Assembly (NCBI GenBank): GCA_009773805.1 | Contig: WTXA01000002.1 | Span: 744,001-808,000, forward strand | DNA from: Fusobacteriota bacterium | GTDB taxonomy: Bacteria > Bacillota > TC1 | Reading direction: 5' to 3' | DNA: 64,000 nucleotides | Shown: positions 1 to 8,490 of the stretch, piece by piece | How the letters are laid out: each line of letters begins with the position of its first letter | Position numbering within the stretch: position 1 is the stretch's first letter | Notes under the pieces: generated by a model | What the model was told of the DNA's origin: nothing | The model's database searches: none | What the model saw: only the letters and a program-made list of their open reading frames with translations | Position numbers and translations under genes: made by a program

Positions 1-518
1 TTCCTATCTACTTAGGTCATATTGTAATAGAAGCTTTCGGAGATAGTGAAGTATGTGGTGCTGTAATTGCTCCAGTTGATGAAAAATTTCAACCAGATCT
101 AACACGTAGTTTTACCATAGAATGTGATACTATTTGCTTTGCAGTAGGTTTGACACCCAGGATTGAACTAGCACAAATGGCTGAAGCTTCAACTACTTTC
201 ATAGGTGCTTTAGGTGGTCATTTACCGTTACATGATAATAGATTAAAAATTGGTAAAAATATATTTGCTGCTGGTGATATTGCCGGAGTGGAAGAAGCAA
301 GTACAGCAATGGAAGAAGGTAGACTTGCCGGTGTTGTTGCGGCTATGGATCTAGGTAAATTAAGTGAAGACGATGGCAATGTTGAGATTGAATTAATTAA
401 TGAAAGACTGTCAAAGTTAAGAAGTGGACAGTTCGGATTGAAGAGAGCGGTTGCCAAGTTGGAAATAATCAAACAATATGATGAGTTGTTAGGGAGGATA
501 AATAATGGTGAAGAATAG
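1..518 (+). CDS. NAD(P)/FAD-dependent oxidoreductase, C-terminal part (5' truncated by window)
   Basis: The reading frame is open from the window edge (first full codon at base 3), so only about 170 C-terminal residues are visible. The motif AAGDIAGVEEASTAMEEGR is the second FAD-contacting segment (GD near the C-terminus) of pyridine nucleotide-disulfide-type flavoproteins, and it is followed by a helical tail. Similar flavoproteins (HcnB or amino-acid-dehydrogenase alpha-like) oxidise an amine or amino acid together with an Fe-S subunit. The next gene overlaps by 14 bp and encodes just such a protein, so the pair probably forms one redox complex. The substrate cannot be told from this fragment. 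The ATG at 150 is internal, because the same frame continues upstream with conserved-looking sequence. Confidence 0.8.
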   Translation, partial: PIYLGHIVIEAFGDSEVCGAVIAPVDEKFQPDLTRSFTIECDTICFAVGLTPRIELAQMAEASTTFIGALGGHLPLHDNRLKIGKNIFAAGDIAGVEEASTAMEEGRLAGVVAAMDLGKLSEDDGNVEIELINERLSKLRSGQFGLKRAVAKLEIIKQYDELLGRINNGEE

Positions 519-1227
519 ATATATTGCTAGAATAAATTGTCTTCAACCAATACCATGTAATCCTTGTGAAACTTCTTGTCCTTTTGGAGCTATATATATA
601 GGAGAAGATATAACTAATAGACCAATTTTAGATTTGGAAAAATGTAAAGGTTGTGGTATATGTGTAGCCGCTTGTCCAGGTATTGCTATAACTATGGCAA
701 TGATAACCGGGGATGCTAAGGATTTTGTTTCCATACCTTATGAATACTTACCGCTTCCTTTAGTAGGAGATACAGTTGTCTTAGTAGATACTAACGGCGT
801 TGATTTAGGTGAGGGTCTGGTGGAGAAACTGAATAGACCAAATAAGAAAGATCCCACTACCCTTGTATATGTATCTGTTGATAATACAATAACGGATAGA
901 GCAGTTGGTATAAAGAGGAAAGTAGCAAGTATAGTAGATGTTATTGAGGTGGTTAATAGAATAGAGATTGTTGATCCCATAATATGCCGTTGTGAAGAAA
1001 TAAGAGAAAGCGAAATTATTGAGGGTATTAAAAAAGGTGATAGGACTGTAGAGGCAATTAAAAGAAGAACGAGAAGCGGCATGGGTCTTTGTCAGGGTAA
1101 AACTTGTAATCGCTTGATTGCTGGAATAATTGCCAGGGAGTCAGGTATTAGTGTTGGAGAACAAGCTCCATCAAGTAAGAGACCTCCAGTTGGAGTCATT
1201 AGTATCAGGGAGATGAGTGAGGAATAA
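505..1227 (+). CDS. ferredoxin-like protein: two 4Fe-4S clusters plus BFD-like [2Fe-2S] domain
   Basis: 240 residues. The N-terminal third has two cysteine clusters, CNPCETSCPFGAI (about residues 13-25) and CKGCGICVAACPG (about 48-60), which would bind two 4Fe-4S clusters. The C-terminal part has CRCEE (about 160) and CQGKTC (about 196), the four-cysteine pattern of BFD-like [2Fe-2S] domains found in amine and amino-acid dehydrogenase complexes. It overlaps the upstream flavoprotein gene by 14 bp, implying translational coupling. It most likely passes electrons between the flavin subunit and a cytoplasmic acceptor. The electron acceptor and substrate are unknown. No clear terminator follows. 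Confidence 0.85.
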   Translation: MVKNRYIARINCLQPIPCNPCETSCPFGAIYIGEDITNRPILDLEKCKGCGICVAACPGIAITMAMITGDAKDFVSIPYEYLPLPLVGDTVVLVDTNGVDLGEGLVEKLNRPNKKDPTTLVYVSVDNTITDRAVGIKRKVASIVDVIEVVNRIEIVDPIICRCEEIRESEIIEGIKKGDRTVEAIKRRTRSGMGLCQGKTCNRLIAGIIARESGISVGEQAPSSKRPPVGVISIREMSEE

Positions 1228-1273
1228 AGAAGTGGAAAAGGTATGCCAAGCATAGTATTTTGATATAATATGA

Positions 1274-1302
1274 TTGGTATTTTTTTTATTTCTATGTATA
1301 AT
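1274..1302 (+). promoter_or_regulatory. sigma-A-type promoter for the GGDEF/HD-GYP gene
   Basis: TTGGTA (1274-1279), a 17-bp T-rich spacer and TATAAT (1297-1302). It lies 42 bp before the next start codon. A run of G (1326-1331) then provides the ribosome site. Confidence 0.55.
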
Positions 1303-1343
1303 TAACATAGTTGACTTGTAATTTAGGGGGACAATAAAATAAC

Positions 1344-3647
1344 ATGGAAAATATGTATTTTTTTCAAAAATTAACAATACTTGGATTATTGGGATCATTA
1401 ATAATAATCTTGCTGATTATTTTATATTTTTCAAATAGTGCTAGAGTAAAAGAATCGGAAATTAAAAATAAATATAAAAATTTATTCCTTCATATGAATG
1501 AAGGTTTTGCTTTACATAGGCTAGTTTGTGACGAAACAGGAACTCCGATTGACTATATATTTTTAGATGTTAATAAGGTCTTTGAAAAGTTAACAGGTCT
1601 AAAAAGAGAGAATATTATTGGTAAGAGTGTAAAAGAAGTTTTGCCTGGTACTGAGGATTATTGGATCAAGACTTTTGGTCAAGTTGTTATTGAGGGTAAA
1701 CCAACAACTTATGAGAATTACTCTCATGAGTTATCAAAGCATTTTAAGGTTAGTGTTTATAGCCCAAAACCTATGGAATTTGCTACTTTGTTTTCTGATA
1801 TCACTAATCAGGTAGATACCAGTAAAAAAATCCATCATGAAAAACAACTGTTGATTACCATATTAGATAGTATAAAAGCAGGATACTGGGATATGGATAT
1901 TGTTAATAATACAGCCTTCTATAGCCCTTCATATAAGGCAATGCTAGGCTACGAGGATTTTGAATTAGAAAACAAGCCTGAACTATGGAAGAATCTGATT
2001 TTTGAGGATGATTTAGAAAAATCTATACTTATGTCTGAAAAGCATATTAAGAGTTTAGGTGAAATACCTATTTACCATGAATCTAGATACAAAAATAAAA
2101 ACGGTTCACTTGTTTGGGTAATAAAGTCAGGACAAGTTGCCGAATGGGATGAGAATAATAAACCGACTAGAATTGTTGGTTGCAATATAAACATTACTAA
2201 ACAGAAACAAATTGAGAATATTCTTCTAGAAGAGAGGAATCTTTTCCAGACTACCTTATATTCTATTGTAGATGGAGTTGTATCTGTAGATAGAAAAGGT
2301 GAAATACAAGTGTTCAACCAATCAGCTGAGGATATATCTGGTTTTACAAGAGATGAGGTTATTGGTAGAAATATTCTTGATTTATTGCATCTTATAGATG
2401 AGAAGTGTAATGAGGAAATTATTTGCTTTTTAGAGGATTTTATCGATACTGAAAACTTTTCTCGAGATGATCTATCAATTAAAATTAAATCAGGAGAAAT
2501 AGTTCCTATTGAGTACAGTATTTCTCAAATTATTAACAGTAGTGGAATAGCTAATGGTGCTGTTATGGTATTTAGAGATATAAGGGAAAAAAGGGATAGA
2601 TTAAATAGGATTTCTTATCTTAGCAATCATGACCAATTAACTGGTCTATTTAACCGCTATTATTACGAAGAACAATTTGAAGATATGATGAAGGAAGAGA
2701 ATCTTCCACTTACTTTAGCAATATTGGATGTTAATGGTCTTAAGTTGACAAATGATGCTTTTGGTCATTTGATGGGTGACCGATTGCTTAAGATATTAGG
2801 TGATGTTTTAAAAGAACAGTGTAGACAAAAGGATATGATATTTAGAGTTGGTGGTGATGAATTTGTTATTATGATGACAAATACCTTAGAAGAGGATGCC
2901 AAGGAAATATTTACAAATATCTACAGAGCCTTAGAAAAAGTGAAGCTGGAAAATATAGTTATCTCTGTATCAATAGGCTGGGCCACTAGCACTACTAAAA
3001 TTGAAAACATGGATGATATTTACACTAGGGCTGAAGAATATATGTATAGAAAGAAGATAGCTGAAGGACAGAGCATGAGAAGTAGAACTGTTCAGGTTAT
3101 TTTAAATACTTTAAATGAGAAGAACAAAAGAGAACGAATACATGCCCAAAATGTTAGTAAAATCTCAAGGAAGATTGCTGAAATCATGGATTTTGAACCA
3201 GAAGTGGTTAAGGAAATTGAACTAGCTGGTTTATTACATGACATTGGTAAGATTGCCATTGATGAAAATATTCTTAATAAGAATGGTATTTTAACTGAAT
3301 CAGAATATAATCAAATAAAAAGACATCCTGAATGTGGTTATCAGATTATGAAATCTGTGGATGCCTATTCTAAATTGGCAGATTATATCTTATCACATCA
3401 TGAAAGATGGGATGGGATGGGTTATCCAAGAGGTCTGGCAGGTGAGGGTATTCCACTAATTGCTAGAATTATCAATGTTGCAGATGCTTATGAAGCTATG
3501 ACGGCCGATAGACCTTATAGAACAGGCATGAGTCATGACGATGCTTTAATAGAAATGAATAGATGTTCAGGCACACAGTTTGATCCACTTATTATCTCAA
3601 CATTTAGAGATTATTGTATAGAGGGAAACTGGGAATTGGAAAGATGA
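1344..3647 (+). CDS. membrane PAS-PAS-PAS-GGDEF-HD-GYP c-di-GMP turnover protein
   Basis: 767 residues with one N-terminal membrane segment (about residues 9-30). Three PAS-like domains follow (about 45-155, 165-290, 300-415), then a GGDEF domain (about 430-590) and an HD-GYP domain (about 605-765). The cyclase site is intact (RVGGDEF, about 500-506). An RQKD motif sits exactly five residues before it, matching the RxxD product-inhibition I-site. The phosphodiesterase half is intact too: LLHDIGK (about 630) and HHERWDGMGYP (about 688). It could therefore both make and degrade c-di-GMP in response to a PAS ligand or redox signal. It has its own promoter and ends at a strong terminator, so it is monocistronic. 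ATG 1344 sits 13 bp after the G-run; ATG 1353 is an alternative start. Confidence 0.9.
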   Translation: MENMYFFQKLTILGLLGSLIIILLIILYFSNSARVKESEIKNKYKNLFLHMNEGFALHRLVCDETGTPIDYIFLDVNKVFEKLTGLKRENIIGKSVKEVLPGTEDYWIKTFGQVVIEGKPTTYENYSHELSKHFKVSVYSPKPMEFATLFSDITNQVDTSKKIHHEKQLLITILDSIKAGYWDMDIVNNTAFYSPSYKAMLGYEDFELENKPELWKNLIFEDDLEKSILMSEKHIKSLGEIPIYHESRYKNKNGSLVWVIKSGQVAEWDENNKPTRIVGCNINITKQKQIENILLEERNLFQTTLYSIVDGVVSVDRKGEIQVFNQSAEDISGFTRDEVIGRNILDLLHLIDEKCNEEIICFLEDFIDTENFSRDDLSIKIKSGEIVPIEYSISQIINSSGIANGAVMVFRDIREKRDRLNRISYLSNHDQLTGLFNRYYYEEQFEDMMKEENLPLTLAILDVNGLKLTNDAFGHLMGDRLLKILGDVLKEQCRQKDMIFRVGGDEFVIMMTNTLEEDAKEIFTNIYRALEKVKLENIVISVSIGWATSTTKIENMDDIYTRAEEYMYRKKIAEGQSMRSRTVQVILNTLNEKNKRERIHAQNVSKISRKIAEIMDFEPEVVKEIELAGLLHDIGKIAIDENILNKNGILTESEYNQIKRHPECGYQIMKSVDAYSKLADYILSHHERWDGMGYPRGLAGEGIPLIARIINVADAYEAMTADRPYRTGMSHDDALIEMNRCSGTQFDPLIISTFRDYCIEGNWELER

Positions 3648-3660
3648 TTTCACATATAAT

Positions 3661-3704
3661 AAAAAAGCAACTCAACATATTTGAATTATGCTGAGTTGCT
3701 TTTT
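3661..3704. terminator. bidirectional intrinsic terminator between convergent genes
   Basis: Inverted repeat AAAAAGCAACTCA / TGAGTTGCTTTTT (3662-3674 and 3692-3704) with a 17-nt loop. A-run on one side and T-run on the other serve both the + gene ending at 3647 and the - gene ending at 3706. Confidence 0.85.
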
Positions 3705-3705
3705 A

Positions 3706-4719
3706 TTATTTAACAGCTTTTCCTGTAATCATGTGTATTGCATTTTCGTTTTTCAGGCCATAGATCATTTTTTGTCTAGTGGCGATGAAGTTCACATTAT
3801 GTAAGCCTATTTGGATAAAATCAGAGTGAGGATGATCATTGACACCAAAGTCAAGGAAGGCTCCAAAGCCAATTTTACCTGCTGCAAAAACAGAAGAGTA
3901 GTTCATAAACATTTCATCCATTGAAGCAATACTCATAAGATAAGTCATATAGGAGGGGGATTCAATTAATAGTCTTTCCATACCTAGTTGCTTTAGAATA
4001 TAGAGTAATAATGGTCCATCGGTTGTTGAGCCTTCCCCTGTGCCAATTAATAGTCTTTGTTTTGGCTTGGCTTCAAATAGACTTTTAAGCTCTTCAATAT
4101 TTACTTCTTCTTTATTCTTATATGGTCCTAAGACTATAAATTCCTTATCACTATTTTTTTGAACATAGTCAACACCGTTTGGTGAAGTAGCAATTGCTAG
4201 TGGGGCATCAATATCAAAAACTGAATGATTAAGTGGAATATCAGTACCATCAAAGGATACTAAAATATGTGCCGGACAGTAGTGTTTTTTCTTTAGATAT
4301 GGTATCCGAAGATCAGCTAACTCAGGGTCGAAACAATTGGCGTTCATTACTTCATTGTCAATTAAGGTTCTTGCTCCAATAATTATACCATCAGAGTAAA
4401 AACGTAAGATATTTAGAACCCAATAGTCTCCGAGACCTCCATCTGGGTCTCTAAAGTTGTTGCCAGCAATCAAGTCCCCATGGGTATCGTCAGGGAAGGA
4501 AATTTTGCCATCAACAGAAACTACTATTGAGGCGAAAGTATAGGGTCTATCCTCTGGTGCTGGTGGAAATTGAACTTCTCCATAGCCATCTAAAATTTTG
4601 GCAGGTGTTCCAGGTTCTGGAGATGTTGCTCTTATTTTAGCAAAATGTTCTTCATTCCTCATCAATGTTTGAAATTTGACTTTCTCAACTGGAAAGTCTA
4701 ATAGAGTAAAATTGTTCAT
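3706..4719 (-). CDS. RibD C-terminal (dihydrofolate reductase-like) domain protein
   Basis: 337 residues. The segment starting PYTFASIVVSVDGKI, with GIIIGARTL and ILVSFDGTDI further on, and a C-terminal GEGSTTDGPLLLYILKQLGMERLLIESP, matches the RibD_C / dihydrofolate reductase-like fold, an NADPH-dependent reductase. There is no cytidine-deaminase half as in true RibD, and the protein has about 70 extra N-terminal residues before the fold. It may act in pterin or flavin reduction, but the substrate is unknown. The start is well placed, with AGGAGG just upstream on the - strand. It is a single gene, divergent from the SDR gene at 4937. Confidence 0.75.
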   Translation of the reverse strand: MNNFTLLDFPVEKVKFQTLMRNEEHFAKIRATSPEPGTPAKILDGYGEVQFPPAPEDRPYTFASIVVSVDGKISFPDDTHGDLIAGNNFRDPDGGLGDYWVLNILRFYSDGIIIGARTLIDNEVMNANCFDPELADLRIPYLKKKHYCPAHILVSFDGTDIPLNHSVFDIDAPLAIATSPNGVDYVQKNSDKEFIVLGPYKNKEEVNIEELKSLFEAKPKQRLLIGTGEGSTTDGPLLLYILKQLGMERLLIESPSYMTYLMSIASMDEMFMNYSSVFAAGKIGFGAFLDFGVNDHPHSDFIQIGLHNVNFIATRQKMIYGLKNENAIHMITGKAVK

Positions 4720-4818
4720 AAATGAACCTCCTGTAATATTTTCACATTATGAGATCATGTCATAACAGTTACTAAATTATACTCCTTGAGTCATCCAATG
4801 TCTATAGTATTGACGTAT

Positions 4819-4834
4819 TTTATCAGTTGATAAA
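4819..4834. promoter_or_regulatory. 16-bp perfect palindrome, candidate operator in a divergent spacer
   Basis: TTTATCA-GT-TGATAAA is a perfect dyad directly after a TTGACG (4810-4815). The 10-mer ATGTCTATAG also occurs twice (4798-4807 and 4847-4856) and the second copy leads into CTATAGACTATAG. This spacer separates the RibD-C gene (-) from the SDR gene (+), so a regulator could act on either. No cognate regulator gene is adjacent. Confidence 0.4.
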
Positions 4835-4936
4835 TTTATTAACAATATGTCTATAGACTATAGGGAATAACTGGTGATAAAATGAAGGAGAAGTGTAAAT
4901 GAGGCAAGAAGGCCTATAAAGATTGGAGACAAAAAA

Positions 4937-5671
4937 ATGAAGCTAAAAGGTAAAGTTGCAATTATTACTGGGGGTACTTTAGGAATAGGTGAAGCCATTG
5001 CTACTGAGTTTGCTAAAGAGGGCGCACAATTGATTATTCTTGGAAGAAATTTTGATAGAGGACAGACAATTTCCAGCAATCTAAGTGCTAGTTGTGGTGT
5101 TAGTTGTGAGTTCTATCAAACAGATTTTAATGATTCAAAATCAATTATCGAAACTATTAAAAAGATTATAGAAAAACACCCTAAGATAGATATACTTGTA
5201 AATAATGCTGGTATTGCTACAGGTGGGACTGTTGAAAGTTTAAGTGAAGAGCAGTGGGATGAGATATTTAGAGTTAATGTCAAGGCTCCATATCTTATGT
5301 GTAAATATATTGTGCCTGTTATGAGAGCAAATGGCTCTGGTAGTATTATAAATATTGGTTCATCAGCTGGTTTGGTTGGGGCTTGGGGCTTGCATGCCTA
5401 TAGTGCAACAAAAGGTGCTATTATACAGTTGACTAAGAGTATGGCTTCACAGTATGCTAAGGATAAAATTAGAGTTAATGCTCTTTGTCCTGGAGCAACC
5501 AAGACTCCTTTACTTGAAAAAGTGGATCATGAATTTATTAAGATGATACCGATGCAAAGAATGGCAGATCCAAGTGAAATAGCTAAAGGTGCAGTTTATT
5601 TGGCTAGTGATGATTCTAGTTTTATGACTGGAGCTAATTTAGTTATTGATGGTGGTTTTACTGCTGTCTAG
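4937..5671 (+). CDS. short-chain dehydrogenase/reductase (FabG-like SDR)
   Basis: 244 residues, the usual length for classical SDRs. It has the N-terminal cofactor motif TGGTLGIGEA (about residues 11-20), NNAG (about 90), catalytic Ser in NIGSSAG, and the YSATK active-site Tyr/Lys, followed by the PG motif (ALCPGATKTPL) after strand six. It is a cytoplasmic NAD(P)-dependent oxidoreductase of an unknown alcohol or keto substrate. It resembles FabG/3-oxoacyl-ACP reductase, but there are no fatty-acid genes around it. The ribosome site is weak (GGAG ten bases before ATG). It begins a run of + genes. Confidence 0.85.
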   Translation: MKLKGKVAIITGGTLGIGEAIATEFAKEGAQLIILGRNFDRGQTISSNLSASCGVSCEFYQTDFNDSKSIIETIKKIIEKHPKIDILVNNAGIATGGTVESLSEEQWDEIFRVNVKAPYLMCKYIVPVMRANGSGSIINIGSSAGLVGAWGLHAYSATKGAIIQLTKSMASQYAKDKIRVNALCPGATKTPLLEKVDHEFIKMIPMQRMADPSEIAKGAVYLASDDSSFMTGANLVIDGGFTAV

Positions 5672-5702
5672 TATATGTCGATAAAGGTAAGGGAGTTTTT
5701 GG

Positions 5703-5981
5703 ATGAGTGTTTTTGAGATATTAATGTTATTGTGTTTTGGGGCTGCCTGGCCTTTTTCAATCTATAAGTCATATAAGTCGAAATCAAACAATGGGAAGAG
5801 TATTATCTTTCTTTTTGTGGTTATGACTGGTTATTTGTCTGGGATATTACACAAGATATTTTATAGTTATGATCCTGTGATTTATCTTTATGCATTAAAT
5901 TTTTTAATGGTAGGAACTGATGCTTTGTTATGGTTTAGAAATGGTAGATGCAGTGAAGCTAGTGAAGAGATGGAGAAGTAG
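5703..5981 (+). CDS. small three-helix membrane protein (SemiSWEET/PQ-loop-like)
   Basis: 92 residues with three hydrophobic segments (about 3-20, 34-52, 60-77). The first helix ends in GAAWPFSIYKSYKSKS, and this proline-containing helix plus basic loop is reminiscent of PQ-loop/SemiSWEET half-transporters of the same size. The sequence is too short to assign a substrate. It sits 31 bp after the SDR gene and 4 bp before ogt, so it is likely co-transcribed with both. The family call is tentative; that it is a real membrane protein is fairly sure. Confidence 0.6.
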   Translation: MSVFEILMLLCFGAAWPFSIYKSYKSKSNNGKSIIFLFVVMTGYLSGILHKIFYSYDPVIYLYALNFLMVGTDALLWFRNGRCSEASEEMEK

Positions 5982-5985
5982 AATA

Positions 5986-6465
5986 ATGGTTAATGGAATA
6001 TATTTTAAAACAATTATTGGTCAATTTGGATTATTAGAAGCTGAAGATAAGATCGTCGGAGTTCTACTACCAGGGGAGAAGTTCCCTGAGGGCGTAGAAA
6101 TAAGAGAGACCCCCCTATTATTAGAAGGTGCTAGGCAGATTGAGGCCTATCTTGATGGAGAACTGAAAGAATTCACTCTTCCTGTTTCATATAAGGGGAC
6201 AGACTTTATGAAGAAGGTTTGGACTGCCTTGATAGATATTCCTTATGGTGAAACTAGATGCTATAAGGAAATAGCTGAGAGTGTGGGTAGTAGTACGGCA
6301 GCTAGAGCGGTAGGCTTGGCCAATAATCGTAATCCTCTACCTATTATTGTTCCTTGTCATAGGGTTATTGGTAAATCTGGGAAAATGGTTGGTTACAGGG
6401 GAGGGCTAAGTATCAAACAACAACTTTTAGAGTTGGAAAGAATCGTGAGTGAAAATGAAAAATAA
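5986..6465 (+). CDS. ogt: methylated-DNA--[protein]-cysteine S-methyltransferase
   Basis: 159 residues from ATG 5986, which is preceded by GGAGAAG. A longer reading from 5920 would overlap the previous gene by 62 bp with a hydrophilic, non-family extension. The active-site motif PCHRVIG (Cys about residue 126) is present, as are ARAVGLANNRNP (Arg finger and helix-turn-helix region) and FMKKVWTALIDIPYGETRCYKEIA. It repairs O6-alkylguanine in DNA by transferring the alkyl group to its own cysteine. The following hydrolase gene overlaps its 3' end by 17 bp. Confidence 0.92.
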   Translation: MVNGIYFKTIIGQFGLLEAEDKIVGVLLPGEKFPEGVEIRETPLLLEGARQIEAYLDGELKEFTLPVSYKGTDFMKKVWTALIDIPYGETRCYKEIAESVGSSTAARAVGLANNRNPLPIIVPCHRVIGKSGKMVGYRGGLSIKQQLLELERIVSENEK

Positions 6466-7159
6466 CTATAAAAAAATTCAGAAAATTCTGTTTAGATTAG
6501 GGCTAGGTATATTTGTTGCTATGTTGTTAGGTGCGGGTGCTTTCTACATATATACTCTGGACTATTATAGGGCCGATGGGGTAGCAAAGAATACAACTAT
6601 AACTAAAACCTATGATAACTATTATGTCTTTTCTCCTGATAAAGAAACTGATTTAAATACTGGTTTTATCTTCTATCCTGGAGGAAAGGTAGAAGCTTTA
6701 GCTTATGCTCCTTTGATGAAAAAACTTTCTGATAATGGATTGACAGTGGTTCTTGTGGAAATGCCTTTCAATTTGGCTGTTTTTGATACTGATGCTGCTG
6801 ATATTGTATTGGCGGAGTTGAAGGGTATTGATAATTGGTTTATTGGAGGTCATTCACTTGGTGGTGCAATGGCAAGTAGTTATCTTAATAAGACAGATTC
6901 TTTATTTATGGGGCTGATACTTTTAGGAGCCTATCCTCTTGGAGCAGTGAAGGTTCCTATGTTGGCTATTGTTGGTAGTGATGATGGGATTGTAAATCAG
7001 GAAAAACTGAAGGAATTGGAAAATCCAACTATAATCCAAGGTGGCAATCATGGTAATTTTGGCAACTATGGTTTCCAAAAAGGTGATGGTGAAGGTTCGA
7101 TAAGCAGGAAAGAACAACAAGAACTTACTGTTGAGGCCATTATGGAGTTTATTAATTAA
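6449..7159 (+). CDS. membrane-anchored alpha/beta hydrolase
   Basis: 236 residues, one N-terminal membrane segment (about 13-33), with the rest probably outside the membrane. It shows the nucleophile elbow GGHSLGGAM (Ser about 134), an acid GSDDGIV (about 177) and a histidine in GGNHGNFGNYG (about 200), a complete catalytic triad. The family (small alpha/beta hydrolases) includes esterases and lipases of uncertain substrate. The GTG at 6449 has GGAAAG eight bases upstream; ATG 6455 is the alternative and is less well spaced. It overlaps ogt by 17 bp. Confidence 0.8.
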   Translation: MKMKNNYKKIQKILFRLGLGIFVAMLLGAGAFYIYTLDYYRADGVAKNTTITKTYDNYYVFSPDKETDLNTGFIFYPGGKVEALAYAPLMKKLSDNGLTVVLVEMPFNLAVFDTDAADIVLAELKGIDNWFIGGHSLGGAMASSYLNKTDSLFMGLILLGAYPLGAVKVPMLAIVGSDDGIVNQEKLKELENPTIIQGGNHGNFGNYGFQKGDGEGSISRKEQQELTVEAIMEFIN

Positions 7160-7179
7160 TATATAGGGAGGTATTTTAG

Positions 7180-8040
7180 ATGAAAAGATTGTTATCAATG
7201 TTTTTGATTATGGCATTTTTAGTGTTTGCTGTTGGGTGCGGTGTTGGTGTCAGTAAGTCAGAAGGAGGAGTTGCTGGGGATTATGAGGTAACAGAAGATA
7301 GCAAGGGAATTGCTGACGATAATCTAGTACCTAAGACTGATAGTGATTTTTCTCAGGATAAGATTATTCGTAATGGTAAAATTGATCTTTTTACTGATGA
7401 TTATCAGAATACTGTAGATAAGATTACTTCTTATGTAACTGGTCTTGATGGATTTATACAATCTTCAAATGATGGTTATGTTGATAGTAATAAGTTGGCC
7501 TATGGTAGTAGTGGCTTTATGGTGGTACGAGTCCCTTCAGTGAAGTTTATGGACTCTATGGAGGAGATAAAGTCCTATGGTCGTCCAACTGATTCAAGTA
7601 CAAACACTGAAAACATCACAGGTACCTATAAGGATCTTGAAAGTGAACTGAAAAGTTTTAAGATAGAAGAAGAAAGGTTATTAACTTACCTTACTAAAGC
7701 TGAAAAAATTGAAGATATGTTAACTATTGAAAAAGAGTTGACTAGGGTTAGAACAGAGATTAATTCAAGAGCTTCAATTTTGAATAATTATGATAAGTTG
7801 GTGGCTTTTTCAACTATTACTATTAATTTGACTGAGAGTAAGTCAGCAACTGGCAATATTGATTCTCCATTTTCTGATTTTGGCTTGAAGATCAGTAGTG
7901 GTTTTGCTGCTTCTATTAATTTGATGTTAAATATTTTAGCTGGGTTAATTCTAATTCTTATTAGGTTGTTGCCTTTCTTGATTATTGTGGGAGTTGCTCT
8001 GCTTATTTTATGGTTTTTTAAGAAAAAGAATAGAAAATAG
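7180..8040 (+). CDS. DUF4349-type membrane lipoprotein
   Basis: 286 residues. Signal peptide and lipobox FAVGC (Cys 20). Then a globular region beginning IIRNGKIDLFTDDYQNTV, with VVRVPSVKFMDSM and a TGTYKDLESELKSFKIEEERL coiled-coil segment, and a final membrane helix (about 245-278) with a basic tail. This order (lipobox, beta domain, long helical hairpin, C-terminal helix) matches the DUF4349 family, a poorly characterised envelope protein. It follows the hydrolase after 20 bp with a GGGAGG ribosome site. Function unknown. Confidence 0.8.
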   Translation: MKRLLSMFLIMAFLVFAVGCGVGVSKSEGGVAGDYEVTEDSKGIADDNLVPKTDSDFSQDKIIRNGKIDLFTDDYQNTVDKITSYVTGLDGFIQSSNDGYVDSNKLAYGSSGFMVVRVPSVKFMDSMEEIKSYGRPTDSSTNTENITGTYKDLESELKSFKIEEERLLTYLTKAEKIEDMLTIEKELTRVRTEINSRASILNNYDKLVAFSTITINLTESKSATGNIDSPFSDFGLKISSGFAASINLMLNILAGLILILIRLLPFLIIVGVALLILWFFKKKNRK

Positions 8041-8054
8041 AAAGAGGTGTTAGT

Positions 8055-8339
8055 ATGTATGGAGTTAAGATTACTGTAGAGTCTGTTGGTGCGGTTCCTT
8101 GTGGTTCTGGCTTACAGGTGGGGGATAGTTGGTCTATGAATGCTAAGAATGGAAGTTTGGTTATGGAGGATTTTAGTGGCTGTTGTCCTGAGCTTTTAAA
8201 TACTGTGTTGCCTCATTGTTTGGTTATGGCTCTTGATGGTAAGATGTCCTGGGAGATTGATGGTAAGTGTACTAGTTGTTGTCCTGATCCTAATAGTATG
8301 GTTATTGTGAGTATGGAGAGAATACCAGAAATCAAGTAA
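8055..8339 (+). CDS. TIGR04076-like small cysteine-rich protein
   Basis: 94 residues. It starts YGVKITVESV and contains CGSGLQVGDSW, FSGCCPELLNTVLPH and a final CTSCCPDPNSMVIVSMER. Small proteins with this layout (vGD, Cys-Pro pair, C-terminal CPDP) belong to the TIGR04076 group, whose role is unknown. The paired cysteines suggest metal or redox chemistry. It is the last gene of a run with spacing under 35 bp from 4937 on. No hairpin terminator is visible directly after it. Confidence 0.7.
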   Translation: MYGVKITVESVGAVPCGSGLQVGDSWSMNAKNGSLVMEDFSGCCPELLNTVLPHCLVMALDGKMSWEIDGKCTSCCPDPNSMVIVSMERIPEIK

Positions 8340-8352
8340 TTTTTTAAAAGCA

Positions 8353-8381
8353 CTTGAAATTCAAGATCATTTGTGTATAAT
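8353..8381 (+). promoter_or_regulatory. promoter with a dyad over the -35 box
   Basis: TTGAAA (8354-8359), 16-bp spacer and TATAAT (8376-8381). The -35 is buried in the perfect inverted repeat CTTGAA-A-TTCAAG (8353-8365), so a repressor could block it. The leader from about 8390 to 8490 has a small hairpin GGTA-ATC-TACC (8455-8465); no known riboswitch was recognised. Confidence 0.55.
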
Positions 8382-8490
8382 TAAGTATACGTATTTTAAA
8401 TGCAACTAATATTGTATCACAAGGCTTAACCTGCATTGAAATAAGTGATAGAGGGTAATCTACCTTTTATTTAGGTTTTGGAGGTATGGT

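Noticed and set aside
8390-8490. c-di-GMP or other riboswitch in the leader of the 8491 gene
   Set aside because: None of the conserved GCAAACC/GAAA/ACGCAAAGC-type segments of the class I c-di-GMP aptamer are present; only a small hairpin is seen.
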